DNA from: an uncultured Alphaproteobacteria bacterium
GTDB lineage: Bacteria > Pseudomonadota > Alphaproteobacteria > RUG11792
Reading direction: 5' to 3'
DNA: 31,287 bases
Assembly: GCA_958448685.1 (NCBI GenBank)
Contig: CAUDEV010000002.1
Location: 1 to 31,287 of the forward strand
The position numbers and the translations under genes were made by a program. The notes below the pieces were generated by a model. That model saw only the letters and a list, made by a program, of their open reading frames with translations. It had not been told where the DNA came from and searched no databases. Positions 7,860 through 15,741 of this stretch are shown in pieces (position 1 is the first letter of the stretch; each line of letters begins with the position of its first letter).

Positions 7860-8609
7860 CTACTCAACAAATTTGGAAACAATATTTAATAATTTAGAGG
7901 AAGAAGTTGCATAGATATCATATGTTCCATTTTCTTTTTCGGTGTAATTTATAAATCCTCCGGATTCTCTTATTAATACAATACCGCTTGCAATATCCCA
8001 AAGTGTTACATTTTGAGCTATAACAACATCATATTTTCCTGCGGCTAAATAAGCTAAATCCAATGCCATTGAACCTGTTTTTCGAATTATGGCGCCTTGA
8101 TTAAAAATCCTTTGCTCTATATCAAAATTAGTTCTCAAGGCAACAACTGCTTCTTGCAATTTTTCACGATTAGAAACTCGCAATCTATTTCTGTTTCCTT
8201 CAAAAGCTCCTTCTCTTAATCCCGCTTTGAAACAATCACCTCTCATTGGATCCAATGTGACACCAGCAACGAACTCTTTGTTTTCCATAAGTGCTATATT
8301 TATTGCAAAATATGGAATTCCTCGCATAAAGTTGTTTGTTCCATCAATTGGATCGACTATCCAAATTGAGTCTTCATTCTCATTTTTTGAAAATCCTGAT
8401 TCTTCACAAATAAATGAAAATTCCGGTCTTGCTTTGGAAAGTTCATAAATTATTTTGCTTTCAGAGTTCTTATCAGAAGATGTTACAAAATTTCTAATTC
8501 CTTTTCTTGAAACCTGCAATCTTTCAAGTTCTCCAAAATCACGGACTACTATAGATGCCGCTTTATCTGCAGCTTTTGTCATGACGTGCAATATTGCAGA
8601 AATGTTCAT
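7860..8609 (-). CDS. suhB: Inositol-1-monophosphatase family protein SuhB
   Basis: Mg-dependent phosphatase of the inositol monophosphatase family. All metal-site motifs are present: CEESG (Glu69/Glu70), IVDPIDGTNNF (Asp86, Asp89) and LWDIASG (Asp205). The 249-residue length is usual. In bacteria that make no inositol lipid, SuhB acts as a sugar-phosphate phosphatase and as an rRNA antitermination and ribosome-biogenesis factor, so the substrate here is open. It starts five bases after efp ends, which suggests co-transcription with the translation genes around it. Confidence 0.9.
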   Translation of the reverse strand: MNISAILHVMTKAADKAASIVVRDFGELERLQVSRKGIRNFVTSSDKNSESKIIYELSKARPEFSFICEESGFSKNENEDSIWIVDPIDGTNNFMRGIPYFAINIALMENKEFVAGVTLDPMRGDCFKAGLREGAFEGNRNRLRVSNREKLQEAVVALRTNFDIEQRIFNQGAIIRKTGSMALDLAYLAAGKYDVVIAQNVTLWDIASGIVLIRESGGFINYTEKENGTYDIYATSSSKLLNIVSKFVE

Positions 8610-8614
8610 AAATG

Positions 8615-9178
8615 CTATTTTGCTCTTTCTACATAAGTGGAATTTGAAGTGTCAACAACAACTTTCGTTCCAGTCTCAATATGCTGAGGAACCATAATTT
8701 TCACTCCATTTGATAAAACAGCTGGTTTATAAGATGATGCTGCCGTTTGACCTTTCACAACAGGCTCTGCTTCAACTATTTCCAAAACAACAGTTGCTGG
8801 TAATGCAACGCTGATCGGTTCATTTTCATACATACAAATGTTGACAATCATCCCATCTGTCAAGAAAGCAACAGAATCACCAACTAAATCGACTGATAAT
8901 TGTATTTGATCATATGTTGTTTGATCCATAAAATGCAAATAATCACCATCTTGATAAAGAAACTGAAAGGCCTTTTCTTCTAAAAATACTTTTTCAACAG
9001 TATCAGCTGATCTGAATCTCTCATTTAATTTTTGTCCCCCTTTAAGTTCTTTCATTTCCGTTTGCATGAAAGCTCCACCTTTTCCAGGCTGCACATGCTG
9101 TGTTTTGGTAACAATCCATAATTTTGAATTATATTCTAAAACATTTCCGACTCTTATTTCGTTAGCGCTAATTTTCAT
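8615..9178 (-). CDS. efp: Translation elongation factor P
   Basis: EF-P rescues ribosomes stalled at polyproline stretches. The 187-residue protein has the three-barrel layout: KOW-like domain I (1-65), central OB domain (66-128) and C-terminal OB domain (130-187). The loop PGKGGAF carries Lys33, the residue that is beta-lysylated by EpmA in many proteobacteria; whether the enzyme exists here cannot be told from this window. The ATG at 9178 is preceded by AGGAT. The upstream neighbour is tRNA-Met (19 bp away), in the same direction. Confidence 0.96.
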   Translation of the reverse strand: MKISANEIRVGNVLEYNSKLWIVTKTQHVQPGKGGAFMQTEMKELKGGQKLNERFRSADTVEKVFLEEKAFQFLYQDGDYLHFMDQTTYDQIQLSVDLVGDSVAFLTDGMIVNICMYENEPISVALPATVVLEIVEAEPVVKGQTAASSYKPAVLSNGVKIMVPQHIETGTKVVVDTSNSTYVERAK

Positions 9179-9196
9179 TTAAATCCTAAAAATCAA

Positions 9197-9273
9197 TGGT
9201 AGCGGAGGAGGGACTTGAACCCCCGACACGCGGATTATGATTCCGCTGCTCTAACCAACTGAGCTACTCCGCC
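9197..9273 (-). tRNA. tRNA-Met (CAU), probably elongator
   Basis: The minus strand folds as a complete 77-nt tRNA with an encoded CCA end. The acceptor arm GGCGGAG/CTCCGCT has a G1-U72 wobble. D-arm AGCTCAGTTGGTTAGAGC, anticodon stem GCGGA/TCCGC with loop ATCATAA (anticodon CAT), and T-arm GGGGGTTCAAGTCCCTC are all present. The first pair is not the unpaired C1-A72 of initiators, so it is elongator Met or the lysidine-modified Ile2(CAU). The anticodon arm looks like alphaproteobacterial elongator tRNA-Met, but Ile2 is not excluded by sequence alone. Confidence 0.93.
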
Positions 9274-9333
9274 ATATCCTGATTATTTAATCATGCTATA
9301 AAACTCGTATAATTTCAAGAACTTTTTTCTAAA

Positions 9334-9768
9334 TTAACATCCAGTGGAACCCAAACCGTTATGTCCACGAATCGTTTCTGAGAGTGCTTCTGTTTCCGTC
9401 CAATTTACTTTTAAGAAAGGCACAATTATAATTTGCGCTAATCTCATAGATGGCTTTATCACAAAAGGGATATTAGAATGATTTATCATTATCAATTTTA
9501 TTTCTCCACGATAATCAGAATCGATAATTCCCGGAGAGTTCAAAACTGCGATCTGATACTTTGCAGCTAGTCCTGATCTTGAACAAACCATACCAAAATG
9601 TTTTTCAGGAATTTCAATAGCGATACCCGTCGGGAGAATCTTCGTTTCAGATGGATTTAAAACTATATCCTCTGTGATACAAGTACTCAAATCGGCTCCT
9701 GCGCTGTATTCACTGCCATAATTTGGAGTGATGGCGTTATCATTCAGTTTTTTAAATTTTAATTCCAT
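9334..9768 (-). CDS. dut: dUTP diphosphatase
   Basis: Trimeric dUTPase, converting dUTP to dUMP and so keeping uracil out of DNA. The five family motifs are all there: AGADLS (23-28), SRSGLA (63-68), NSPGIIDSDYRGEI (77-90, catalytic Asp and Tyr86), the MRLAQIII strand (108-115) and RGHNGLGSTG (134-143). In the last motif the usual Phe that stacks on uracil is Leu. Length 144 is normal. Its ATG overlaps the TAA of the upstream HemY-like gene by one base (TAATG). Confidence 0.95.
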   Translation of the reverse strand: MELKFKKLNDNAITPNYGSEYSAGADLSTCITEDIVLNPSETKILPTGIAIEIPEKHFGMVCSRSGLAAKYQIAVLNSPGIIDSDYRGEIKLIMINHSNIPFVIKPSMRLAQIIIVPFLKVNWTETEALSETIRGHNGLGSTGC

Positions 9769-10880
9769 TAATTCAGCCTTTCCGTAATAATTGAAACAAT
9801 TTCTTTATCTTTGGATAATATATCGTGGTTCTTGATATAGAACTTGCATATCTCATCAGATTGATCCATATCCACAATTTTATGGATAAGTTCTTTTGCT
9901 ATATGAACATATTCCAGTTTTGTCGCTATGATCAGGAGTATCCAAAGTTTTTCAATATTTTTATCACTAATATTTGCCAAATAAGACTGGGTAAGTTCAA
10001 ATATATCCTTGCGATTAGTTTTTAGTAAATACTCTGATATTTCACGCTTTGGATTAAGTTGCAAGAATTCTTTGACAGAATTTAATATCTTTTTTCCGTC
10101 GATATTATTTTCGAAGGCGAAATCAAGGTATTTTGATAATATAAAAATATTGGAAGGATAATTTTTATGTAAACGTTCGATTATTTTTAATTTCTTTTCA
10201 AAATTTGGTTCCAATTCAAAGTCTTGAAGTTCCAGAGAATAATTATATTTATCAACAAAAGTCTGTGGTAAATTATATTTAAATTTAGAAGGATCAAAAT
10301 AAAAATCAATATTATTTTTATTGGCTAATTTTGCTATTTCTAAAATTTTATCAAAAACAACTATGATATTTTCATAATAGCTTTTTATAACTTTATTTGC
10401 TAGATTAATTGAAGCATTTATATTTCCATTCTTTATATACTTTTCAAGCTCGTACTTTATTAAATATATATCAATGCAATGTAAACCTGTTTTATCAAAG
10501 TTTTTGAGAGATAGACCTCTTTTGATTGCGAGAGCAATTTTTAAAATATTCATGTTCTCAGTAGTAAATGTTTTTTCAAATTCTCTTGAAAAATCGAAAT
10601 CATCAGAAACAATAAGTTTTGCCAATCCATGGATAGATTTTGTTTCTTCTGCAGTTTTGTTTTTAAAAAACAAAGACAAAAACCAAATGAAGAATGATTT
10701 TATAGAAAAACAAATTAACCAGAGAAATGTCCAAATTGTCAAGATATCATAGATCCCTATTGAAAATTCTCTGTTTGCTATAGAAAGTTCTAAATGGCCA
10801 ATTTCAGGTACTGAAAATTGTATGACTGCAAATATCAAAGTTAATATTAATAAAGACCAAAATTTTCTCCAAATTTTCAT
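9768..10880 (-). CDS. HemY-like membrane protein with TPR-type helices
   Basis: 370 residues with two N-terminal hydrophobic segments (about 8-25 and 42-72, rich in Trp and Phe) separated by a short charged loop, followed by an all-helical region of about 290 residues with degenerate TPR-like spacing. This is the layout of HemY-type inner-membrane proteins, which in alphaproteobacteria usually follow hemC/hemD and a mitofilin-like gene; none of those is here. No catalytic motif is visible. An unrelated TPR membrane protein is the alternative. It is the first gene of the leftward block, divergent from the gene at 11206, and is translationally coupled to dut. Confidence 0.45.
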   Translation of the reverse strand: MKIWRKFWSLLILTLIFAVIQFSVPEIGHLELSIANREFSIGIYDILTIWTFLWLICFSIKSFFIWFLSLFFKNKTAEETKSIHGLAKLIVSDDFDFSREFEKTFTTENMNILKIALAIKRGLSLKNFDKTGLHCIDIYLIKYELEKYIKNGNINASINLANKVIKSYYENIIVVFDKILEIAKLANKNNIDFYFDPSKFKYNLPQTFVDKYNYSLELQDFELEPNFEKKLKIIERLHKNYPSNIFILSKYLDFAFENNIDGKKILNSVKEFLQLNPKREISEYLLKTNRKDIFELTQSYLANISDKNIEKLWILLIIATKLEYVHIAKELIHKIVDMDQSDEICKFYIKNHDILSKDKEIVSIITERLN

Positions 10881-10976
10881 AATAACATTTTGAAAAACAG
10901 CTTCATAATAATCTTACACTAATTTTTTGAAAATTACACTTATTCATTTTGTGTTTGTATTAGTTCATAGAGAGGT

Positions 10977-11041
10977 AAAAATCCCTAAAATTTTATGGGA
11001 CTTTTTAGAATTTGACATATAATAATCAAGTTGTATATCCT
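10977..11041 (+). promoter_or_regulatory. Promoter module B (palindrome + TTGACA-N18-TATCCT)
   Basis: A 30-bp imperfect palindrome (10977-11006; AAAAATCCC, TAAAATTTTA, GGGACTTTTT) is followed by five bases, TTGACA (11012-11017), an 18-nt spacer and TATCCT (11036-11041). It points right, to the gene at 11206, with a predicted start near 11048. Palindrome, 5-nt gap, -35 box and spacer length are the same as in modules A and C, and in this copy the two palindrome arms match best. Confidence 0.7.
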
Positions 11042-11102
11042 GAAATTAAGAACGCCTGATGACGTTCACTACTCCTAAGTATATGCAAGAGTCGTCATAA
11101 AT

Positions 11103-11152
11103 GGCGCTCGCGAGTATGGTATCTTTGATATTATACCATACTCGCGGGCGCC
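11103..11152. repeat. GC-rich hairpin B
   Basis: Arms GGCGCTCGCGAGTATGGTAT (11103-11122) and ATACCATACTCGCGGGCGCC (11133-11152) pair over 20 positions with one mismatch around a 10-nt loop. The stem sequence shares nothing with hairpins A and C except GGTA...TACC at the loop side, a GC-rich base and the size. It lies in the predicted leader of the 11206 gene, ending 53 bp before its ATG. Confidence 0.72.
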
Positions 11153-11205
11153 TCTCAAAAGCTATACAAATTAGTTAACAAAATTTAAAGAAAGGTAAAT
11201 TAATC

Positions 11206-11619
11206 ATGAATAATATTTCTATATTGAAAATTGAATCTGATAAGGGAATACTTCTCCTTTCAAGAAACGCTAAACAAGAAATTTTTCCAAAATCAAAAAT
11301 CGAAATTATTCGAAATATAAACGAACAACCAATAAAACAAAAACTACAAAAAATTAAATGCGTTATAGAAACTACTGATATACCAGATATATCTATATTA
11401 AAAACAAATGATAGTTTTAAAATTTACTCAATAGTAAAACTTAAACAATACGGTTCGAAAACTCCACAAATCAATTATGTGGAAGATTCTTTAAAAGTCT
11501 TGGATGAATTCATTATATTTAGGCCAATATTTAACATGTTATTAACAAATTTCAGTTGTGTTTCTCAAAACTTCGATTTAGGTCCAGCAAAATGGAAACT
11601 TGAATTTGAAAACATTTAA
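11206..11619 (+). CDS. Unrecognised 137-residue protein, possibly phage/GTA-related
   Basis: I do not recognise a family. The protein is basic in its first half and predicted to be mostly beta strands, with no signal peptide or membrane segment. The C-terminus (residues 100-137, ending WKLEFENI) has the alternating hydrophobic pattern seen at the ends of some small phage tail proteins, which is only a weak hint. AGAAAGG lies about nine bases before the ATG. Base composition and codon use look like the neighbours. The main clue is regulatory: its promoter module is shared with the phage-type gene pair at 23345-24181, so it may belong to the same dispersed particle-making set. Confidence 0.7.
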   Translation: MNNISILKIESDKGILLLSRNAKQEIFPKSKIEIIRNINEQPIKQKLQKIKCVIETTDIPDISILKTNDSFKIYSIVKLKQYGSKTPQINYVEDSLKVLDEFIIFRPIFNMLLTNFSCVSQNFDLGPAKWKLEFENI

Positions 11620-11719
11620 AAATAACTTGTATTTTATTTATTAATCGAATATAATATACCTCAAATAAGATAGTGTTTTTAATTATGGAAAACATTGAGA
11701 GAAATTTATTAAAAATTTT

Positions 11720-11748
11720 TTGATAATTTTCTGTTTTTAGGTTATACT
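11720..11748 (+). promoter_or_regulatory. Sigma-70-type promoter for the M23-mrcA pair
   Basis: TTGATA (11720-11725), a 17-nt spacer and TATACT (11743-11748) form a near-consensus promoter pointing right. The predicted start is near 11755, about 25 bases before the chosen start codon. Confidence 0.6.
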
Positions 11749-11780
11749 ATGAGAGTAGGTTTTGATATTAGGAGTTGTTA

Positions 11781-13196
11781 TTGGTTATTGGGAGATCGCA
11801 TTTTCTTAGTATATGTTTGATGGCTATGGCCACATCTATAGCTATAACAGAATATGTGATGTATAAGCCTGCTCCTGTTTCAGAAAATCTTGACGAAGAA
11901 GCCTTATCTAAAGTTGATGACGAGACTGTGGAAGATACAGAAGAAGTGAGTGATGAAGTAGACTCGAATTTAGATGAAAATGAATCAAATGACATTGAAA
12001 CCTCACAAAAGCCTTCAGCCCCTACACCAGAATCAAAATCTAATTCAGACCCTTTTAAAACAACAGGAGAAACAGAAGTAATAATCAATAGTGGGGATAC
12101 TCTCACATCGCTTCTTGGATCTCTTGGATTTGATAAAACCGATATTTATTTAGCATCAAAATCTTTATCTAAAATTTATAATCTAAGAAATTTAAAAATA
12201 GGACAAAAGATTATAGTTCGTGGCAAACGAGATAATTCTGGAGAACTTACTTTAAATGGATTTGAGATTTCTCCAGATTACAGATATAAAATTATCGTTT
12301 CAAAAACGGATTCGGGATATTCTGCAGAAAAAGTTGAGGTTCCTATTAAAAAAGTAATCAGAAACATTTCTGGGACGATATCTCCGAAATCTCCGGAATA
12401 TTCCTTGATGCAATGTGGTGTAAAGCCTAATTTGTCAAAAGAAGCCCTCAGAAATCTTGCGGTTATTACTAATATAAAGTCCTCCAAAACACCAGTTGAT
12501 TTTGAATTTTTATATACAGAATTTTATGATGATCAAGGAAATGTTGTAAAAAGGCCTGATTTGCTTTATGCTTCGTTTTTCGTTAATGGTAAGATAAGAA
12601 GAATTTATAAGTTTCAAGATAATGGAGTGAATGAATACGTTGATTCAAATGGAATGATCATAAAAACTTTAGCCCCTTCAAAATCTATGTTAAATCATCC
12701 ATTGCCGCGTATGAAAATTACCTCAAAGTTTGGAATACGTCGGCATCCTATAAGTGGAAGAATAAAAGGACACACAGGAGTTGATTTGTCTGCTTCGATA
12801 GGAACGCCAATAAGGGCTGCTGCAAGTGGGGTTATTGTCCACGCATCATATTATTCGGGGTATGGAAGGTATATTAAAATCAAGCATTCAAGTGCAATAA
12901 ACACAGCTTATGGTCATTTGAGCAGAATTGTTGTTAGAAATGGGCAACGAGTTTCTCAAGGTCAGATAATAGGATACACTGGGAATTCAGGCTATTCGAC
13001 AGGGCCTCATTTGCATTATGAAGTTATGAAAAATGGAAGATTTGTTAATCCAATGTCTTTTGTTAAACAAGAGCCACAAAAATTGACAGGCAGGAAACTT
13101 CATAGATTTAATCAATTTAAGAAAGAAGTAAATCTCCAAATTGTAGGGCTTGTTCCGACGCAAAATAAAACGGTATTAACTAAAAAATATTCATAA
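11781..13196 (+). CDS. M23-family peptidoglycan endopeptidase
   Basis: Envelope-anchored zinc peptidase, probably cutting peptide cross-links. An N-terminal membrane anchor (to about residue 27) is followed by an acidic, Ser/Glu/Asp-rich linker (35-95), a LysM/OapA-like region (about 100-150, with GDTLTSLL and LKIGQKI), and a C-terminal LytM domain with zinc ligands in GHTGVD (His and Asp, about 331-335), a His near 379 and PHLHYE (about 409-414). All catalytic ligands look intact. I chose TTG at 11781 because AGGAG (11770-11774) lies six bases before it; a TTG at 11775 would touch the Shine-Dalgarno, and ATG codons at 11820 and 11826 would cut the anchor. The stop overlaps the mrcA start (TAATG), tying cutting and synthesis of wall together. 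Confidence 0.92.
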   Translation: MVIGRSHFLSICLMAMATSIAITEYVMYKPAPVSENLDEEALSKVDDETVEDTEEVSDEVDSNLDENESNDIETSQKPSAPTPESKSNSDPFKTTGETEVIINSGDTLTSLLGSLGFDKTDIYLASKSLSKIYNLRNLKIGQKIIVRGKRDNSGELTLNGFEISPDYRYKIIVSKTDSGYSAEKVEVPIKKVIRNISGTISPKSPEYSLMQCGVKPNLSKEALRNLAVITNIKSSKTPVDFEFLYTEFYDDQGNVVKRPDLLYASFFVNGKIRRIYKFQDNGVNEYVDSNGMIIKTLAPSKSMLNHPLPRMKITSKFGIRRHPISGRIKGHTGVDLSASIGTPIRAAASGVIVHASYYSGYGRYIKIKHSSAINTAYGHLSRIVVRNGQRVSQGQIIGYTGNSGYSTGPHLHYEVMKNGRFVNPMSFVKQEPQKLTGRKLHRFNQFKKEVNLQIVGLVPTQNKTVLTKKYS

Positions 13197-15298
13197 TGAT
13201 AAAAAAATTAAGAAAGCTAGGTTTTTATTTTCTTAGTTTTGTATTTTTAATTTTTACTTTTGCTTTTTCGATATTTTACTATTATGGTTGTGATTTGCCA
13301 AGTGAAACGACTCTTCTTAACTATGCTCCTCCAACAACAACGAGAATATTTTCATCAGAAAACGAGTTGATTGAAGAATACGCAATTGAACATAGATTAA
13401 TAGTAGATTTTAAAGATATACCTTTAATTTTAAAAGGAGCATTTATTATTGCGGAAGATCGTGAGTTTTATAATCATTCTGGATTGAGTTTTCAAAGTTT
13501 AGCAAGAGCGGTTATAGAAAACACTGCTCGAAAATCTTGGACAAAAAAACCGGCTGGAGGATCAACAATAACCCAACAGGTTGCCAAAAATCTTCTTGTT
13601 GGAAATGCAAAAAATTTTTCTAGGAAAATACGAGAAGCTATTATGGCTTTTCGTATAGAAGCGACTCTTTCAAAAGATAAAATCCTTGAAATATATTTAA
13701 ATCAATTGTATTTAGGAAAAGGTTGTTATGGAATAAAGGAAGCCTGTAATTATTATTTTAATAAATCAATGAATGAAATAGAGCCTCATGAAGCTGCATT
13801 TCTGGCAGCTATACCAAGTGCTCCAACAGTTTATGTAAATTCGTATAATTCTCCAAAGCTATTAATGAAAAGAAACTCAATTTTATATCAAATGTATGAT
13901 ATGGGGTATATTAATAAAAAGCAATTGAAATATTCTCTTAAAAAACCTATAAAGATAAACTCGAGAAAAAATAAATTATTTTCACCTTATTTTTCAAATG
14001 AAGTTTTTAGATTATTCTTGCAGTCTGTATCAAAGGATTCATTTTTCAGAAATGGATATTTAATAAAGACTACAATGAATAAAAAGTTTCAGTATTGTGC
14101 TCAAAAGGCTTTAGAAGACGGAATAATAGAATATACAAATCAAAATATAGCATGGAATGGAACTATTGGAAATATATCAGAAGGCAAAACTTCTTTAAAA
14201 GAAATTAATAATCAACTGCCTAATACAATTAATAAAATCCAGGCATGTGTTGTTCGAAAAATTAATTCTGACAATTTAATTTGTGAAACTGTGGATAAAA
14301 AATTAATTCAAGTAAATTGTTTAAAATATTCCTCTAAGGATATAAATCTTGGTGATATAGTTTTATGCCGTCAAAATGGAAAATCTTTTGAGTTATATCA
14401 AACTCCTGAAGTTTCAGGGGGAATAGTCATAATGGATTTACCAAGCGGTGATGTACTTGCGTTATCAGGAGGATATAGTTTCGATTTAAGTTCATTTAGT
14501 TGTATGACTCAAGCTCAAAGGCAACCAGGGTCAACTATAAAACCATTCGTTTATGCCGCAGCTATAGAATCAGGTAAAGATGAATATGATATTGTTGAAG
14601 ACAAACCAGTAACTTTAATTTTATCCAATGGGGAAAGATATACTCCTCATAACTATAACGGGAAAAGTTATGGAAAAACTTATTTAAGAGAAGGATTGAT
14701 TTATTCAAGGAATTTAACAACAGTAAATTTGGCAAGAGAAATTGGTATGGATCAAATTTCGGACTTATTAAAACATGCAAATCTTGCAAAAAAGAAAGCT
14801 CCAATTTCCGCAGTTTTAGGCTCTGTTGAAGTGACTCCGATACAATTGTTATCAGCTTTTTCTGCTTTTTTTAATAACGGAAAAATGATTACTCCGAAAT
14901 TTGTTATAGATATTGAAAAATCCACATCTATATCTGAAATTGAAACCATAAAAAAATCTCTTTGTTTTTCAAAACAGACAAAAATAGTAGAGCCAAGAAC
15001 TGCTGAAATAATAAAAAATATACTTCATGATGTTGTGAAATCTGGAACGGCAAAAAATGCTTCGTTTCTCGAGGAAAAGTTTGGTTTAGAGATATTTGGA
15101 AAGACAGGCACGACGAATGATTTCAAAGATGCTTGGTTTATTGGCGCCATAAGAGATAAATCAAAAACATATTTAGTATGTGTTTTTATTGGATATCCCA
15201 AACCAAAATCACTTGGGGAACATTGTTCAGGAGCAAAAGTTGCTCTTCCTGTTTTCATGAATTTTGTAAATTATTTTTATTCAAATGTGAAAAATTAA
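13196..15298 (+). CDS. mrcA: Bifunctional penicillin-binding protein 1A
   Basis: Class A PBP that polymerises glycan strands and cross-links them in the periplasm. A short cytoplasmic tail and one membrane anchor (about 8-30) lead to the GT51 glycosyltransferase (60-230) with catalytic Glu87 in IAEDREF and GGSTITQQ (121-128). The transpeptidase follows, with Ser446-x-x-Lys449 (GSTIK), S504-R-N506 and K636-TGT. The OB-like insert between the domains is small, so at 700 residues it is shorter than the roughly 850 of E. coli PBP1A. It is translationally coupled to the M23 peptidase upstream. Confidence 0.95.
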   Translation: MIKKLRKLGFYFLSFVFLIFTFAFSIFYYYGCDLPSETTLLNYAPPTTTRIFSSENELIEEYAIEHRLIVDFKDIPLILKGAFIIAEDREFYNHSGLSFQSLARAVIENTARKSWTKKPAGGSTITQQVAKNLLVGNAKNFSRKIREAIMAFRIEATLSKDKILEIYLNQLYLGKGCYGIKEACNYYFNKSMNEIEPHEAAFLAAIPSAPTVYVNSYNSPKLLMKRNSILYQMYDMGYINKKQLKYSLKKPIKINSRKNKLFSPYFSNEVFRLFLQSVSKDSFFRNGYLIKTTMNKKFQYCAQKALEDGIIEYTNQNIAWNGTIGNISEGKTSLKEINNQLPNTINKIQACVVRKINSDNLICETVDKKLIQVNCLKYSSKDINLGDIVLCRQNGKSFELYQTPEVSGGIVIMDLPSGDVLALSGGYSFDLSSFSCMTQAQRQPGSTIKPFVYAAAIESGKDEYDIVEDKPVTLILSNGERYTPHNYNGKSYGKTYLREGLIYSRNLTTVNLAREIGMDQISDLLKHANLAKKKAPISAVLGSVEVTPIQLLSAFSAFFNNGKMITPKFVIDIEKSTSISEIETIKKSLCFSKQTKIVEPRTAEIIKNILHDVVKSGTAKNASFLEEKFGLEIFGKTGTTNDFKDAWFIGAIRDKSKTYLVCVFIGYPKPKSLGEHCSGAKVALPVFMNFVNYFYSNVKN

Positions 15299-15359
15299 CT
15301 ATTTCTTAACTTTTTCAAAATAGAATTTAATAAGAAAGAAAAATTTAGGGATAATTTAA

Positions 15360-15737
15360 ATGTTGCGCTTTTTTGTATTTTCACTGTGTTTTCTTACCAC
15401 AAATTGCATGTTTTCAAATAATACATTTTGTTCTGAATACGATCAACAAGACGATTCAGCAACTGTTAATCAATCAAATGATGAGGAAGATGAAAGTGTA
15501 GTTTTATTATCTTATAATTCTGATTCAAAAGCAGGAAAAATAATTCAAACTTCAACAAAATGTTCCGAGGAAGGGAATGAAAACAGTTCTGAAGATGAAG
15601 CAATTCAAGAAGAAGTCAAAGAAATTTCCTGTGATAAAGTTATGGAAAAAGATTTTGCAAATATGAGAATTATCCAGCTTGCAAACAATATTGCTGATGA
15701 TATGGGAATTATAATGAAGGTTTCATTGAACAGATGA
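15360..15737 (+). CDS. Small acidic exported protein, unknown
   Basis: 125 residues with an N-terminal hydrophobic signal (MLRFFVFSLCFLTTNC...) and a probable cleavage site near FCS-E at about 24-26. The Cys at 16 lacks a good lipobox, so a lipoprotein is possible but not favoured. The rest is rich in Asp, Glu and Ser to about residue 95, then a short helix. No family recognised. AGGGA lies about nine bases before the ATG. The stop is four bases before the ATPase gene, so the two are probably co-transcribed and may act together in export or pilus work. Confidence 0.7.
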   Translation: MLRFFVFSLCFLTTNCMFSNNTFCSEYDQQDDSATVNQSNDEEDESVVLLSYNSDSKAGKIIQTSTKCSEEGNENSSEDEAIQEEVKEISCDKVMEKDFANMRIIQLANNIADDMGIIMKVSLNR

Positions 15738-15741
15738 AAAG

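Larger units (their letters stand above)
10881..11205. other. Divergent intergenic region with promoter module B and GC-rich hairpin B
   Basis: The 325 bases between the leftward HemY-like gene and the rightward gene at 11206 contain no gene. They hold the promoter module at 10977-11041 and the GC-rich hairpin at 11103-11152. Between these lie a small stem-loop GAACG/CGTTC (about 11050-11067) and a longer-range pair TGACG/CGTCA, so the predicted 158-nt leader of the 11206 transcript is strongly structured. Confidence 0.7.

Noticed and set aside
9197..9273. tRNA-Ile2 (CAU) or initiator tRNA-Met
   Set aside because: The first base pair is G1-U72, not the unpaired C1-A72 of initiators. Ile2 cannot be fully excluded, but the anticodon arm matches alphaproteobacterial elongator Met better.
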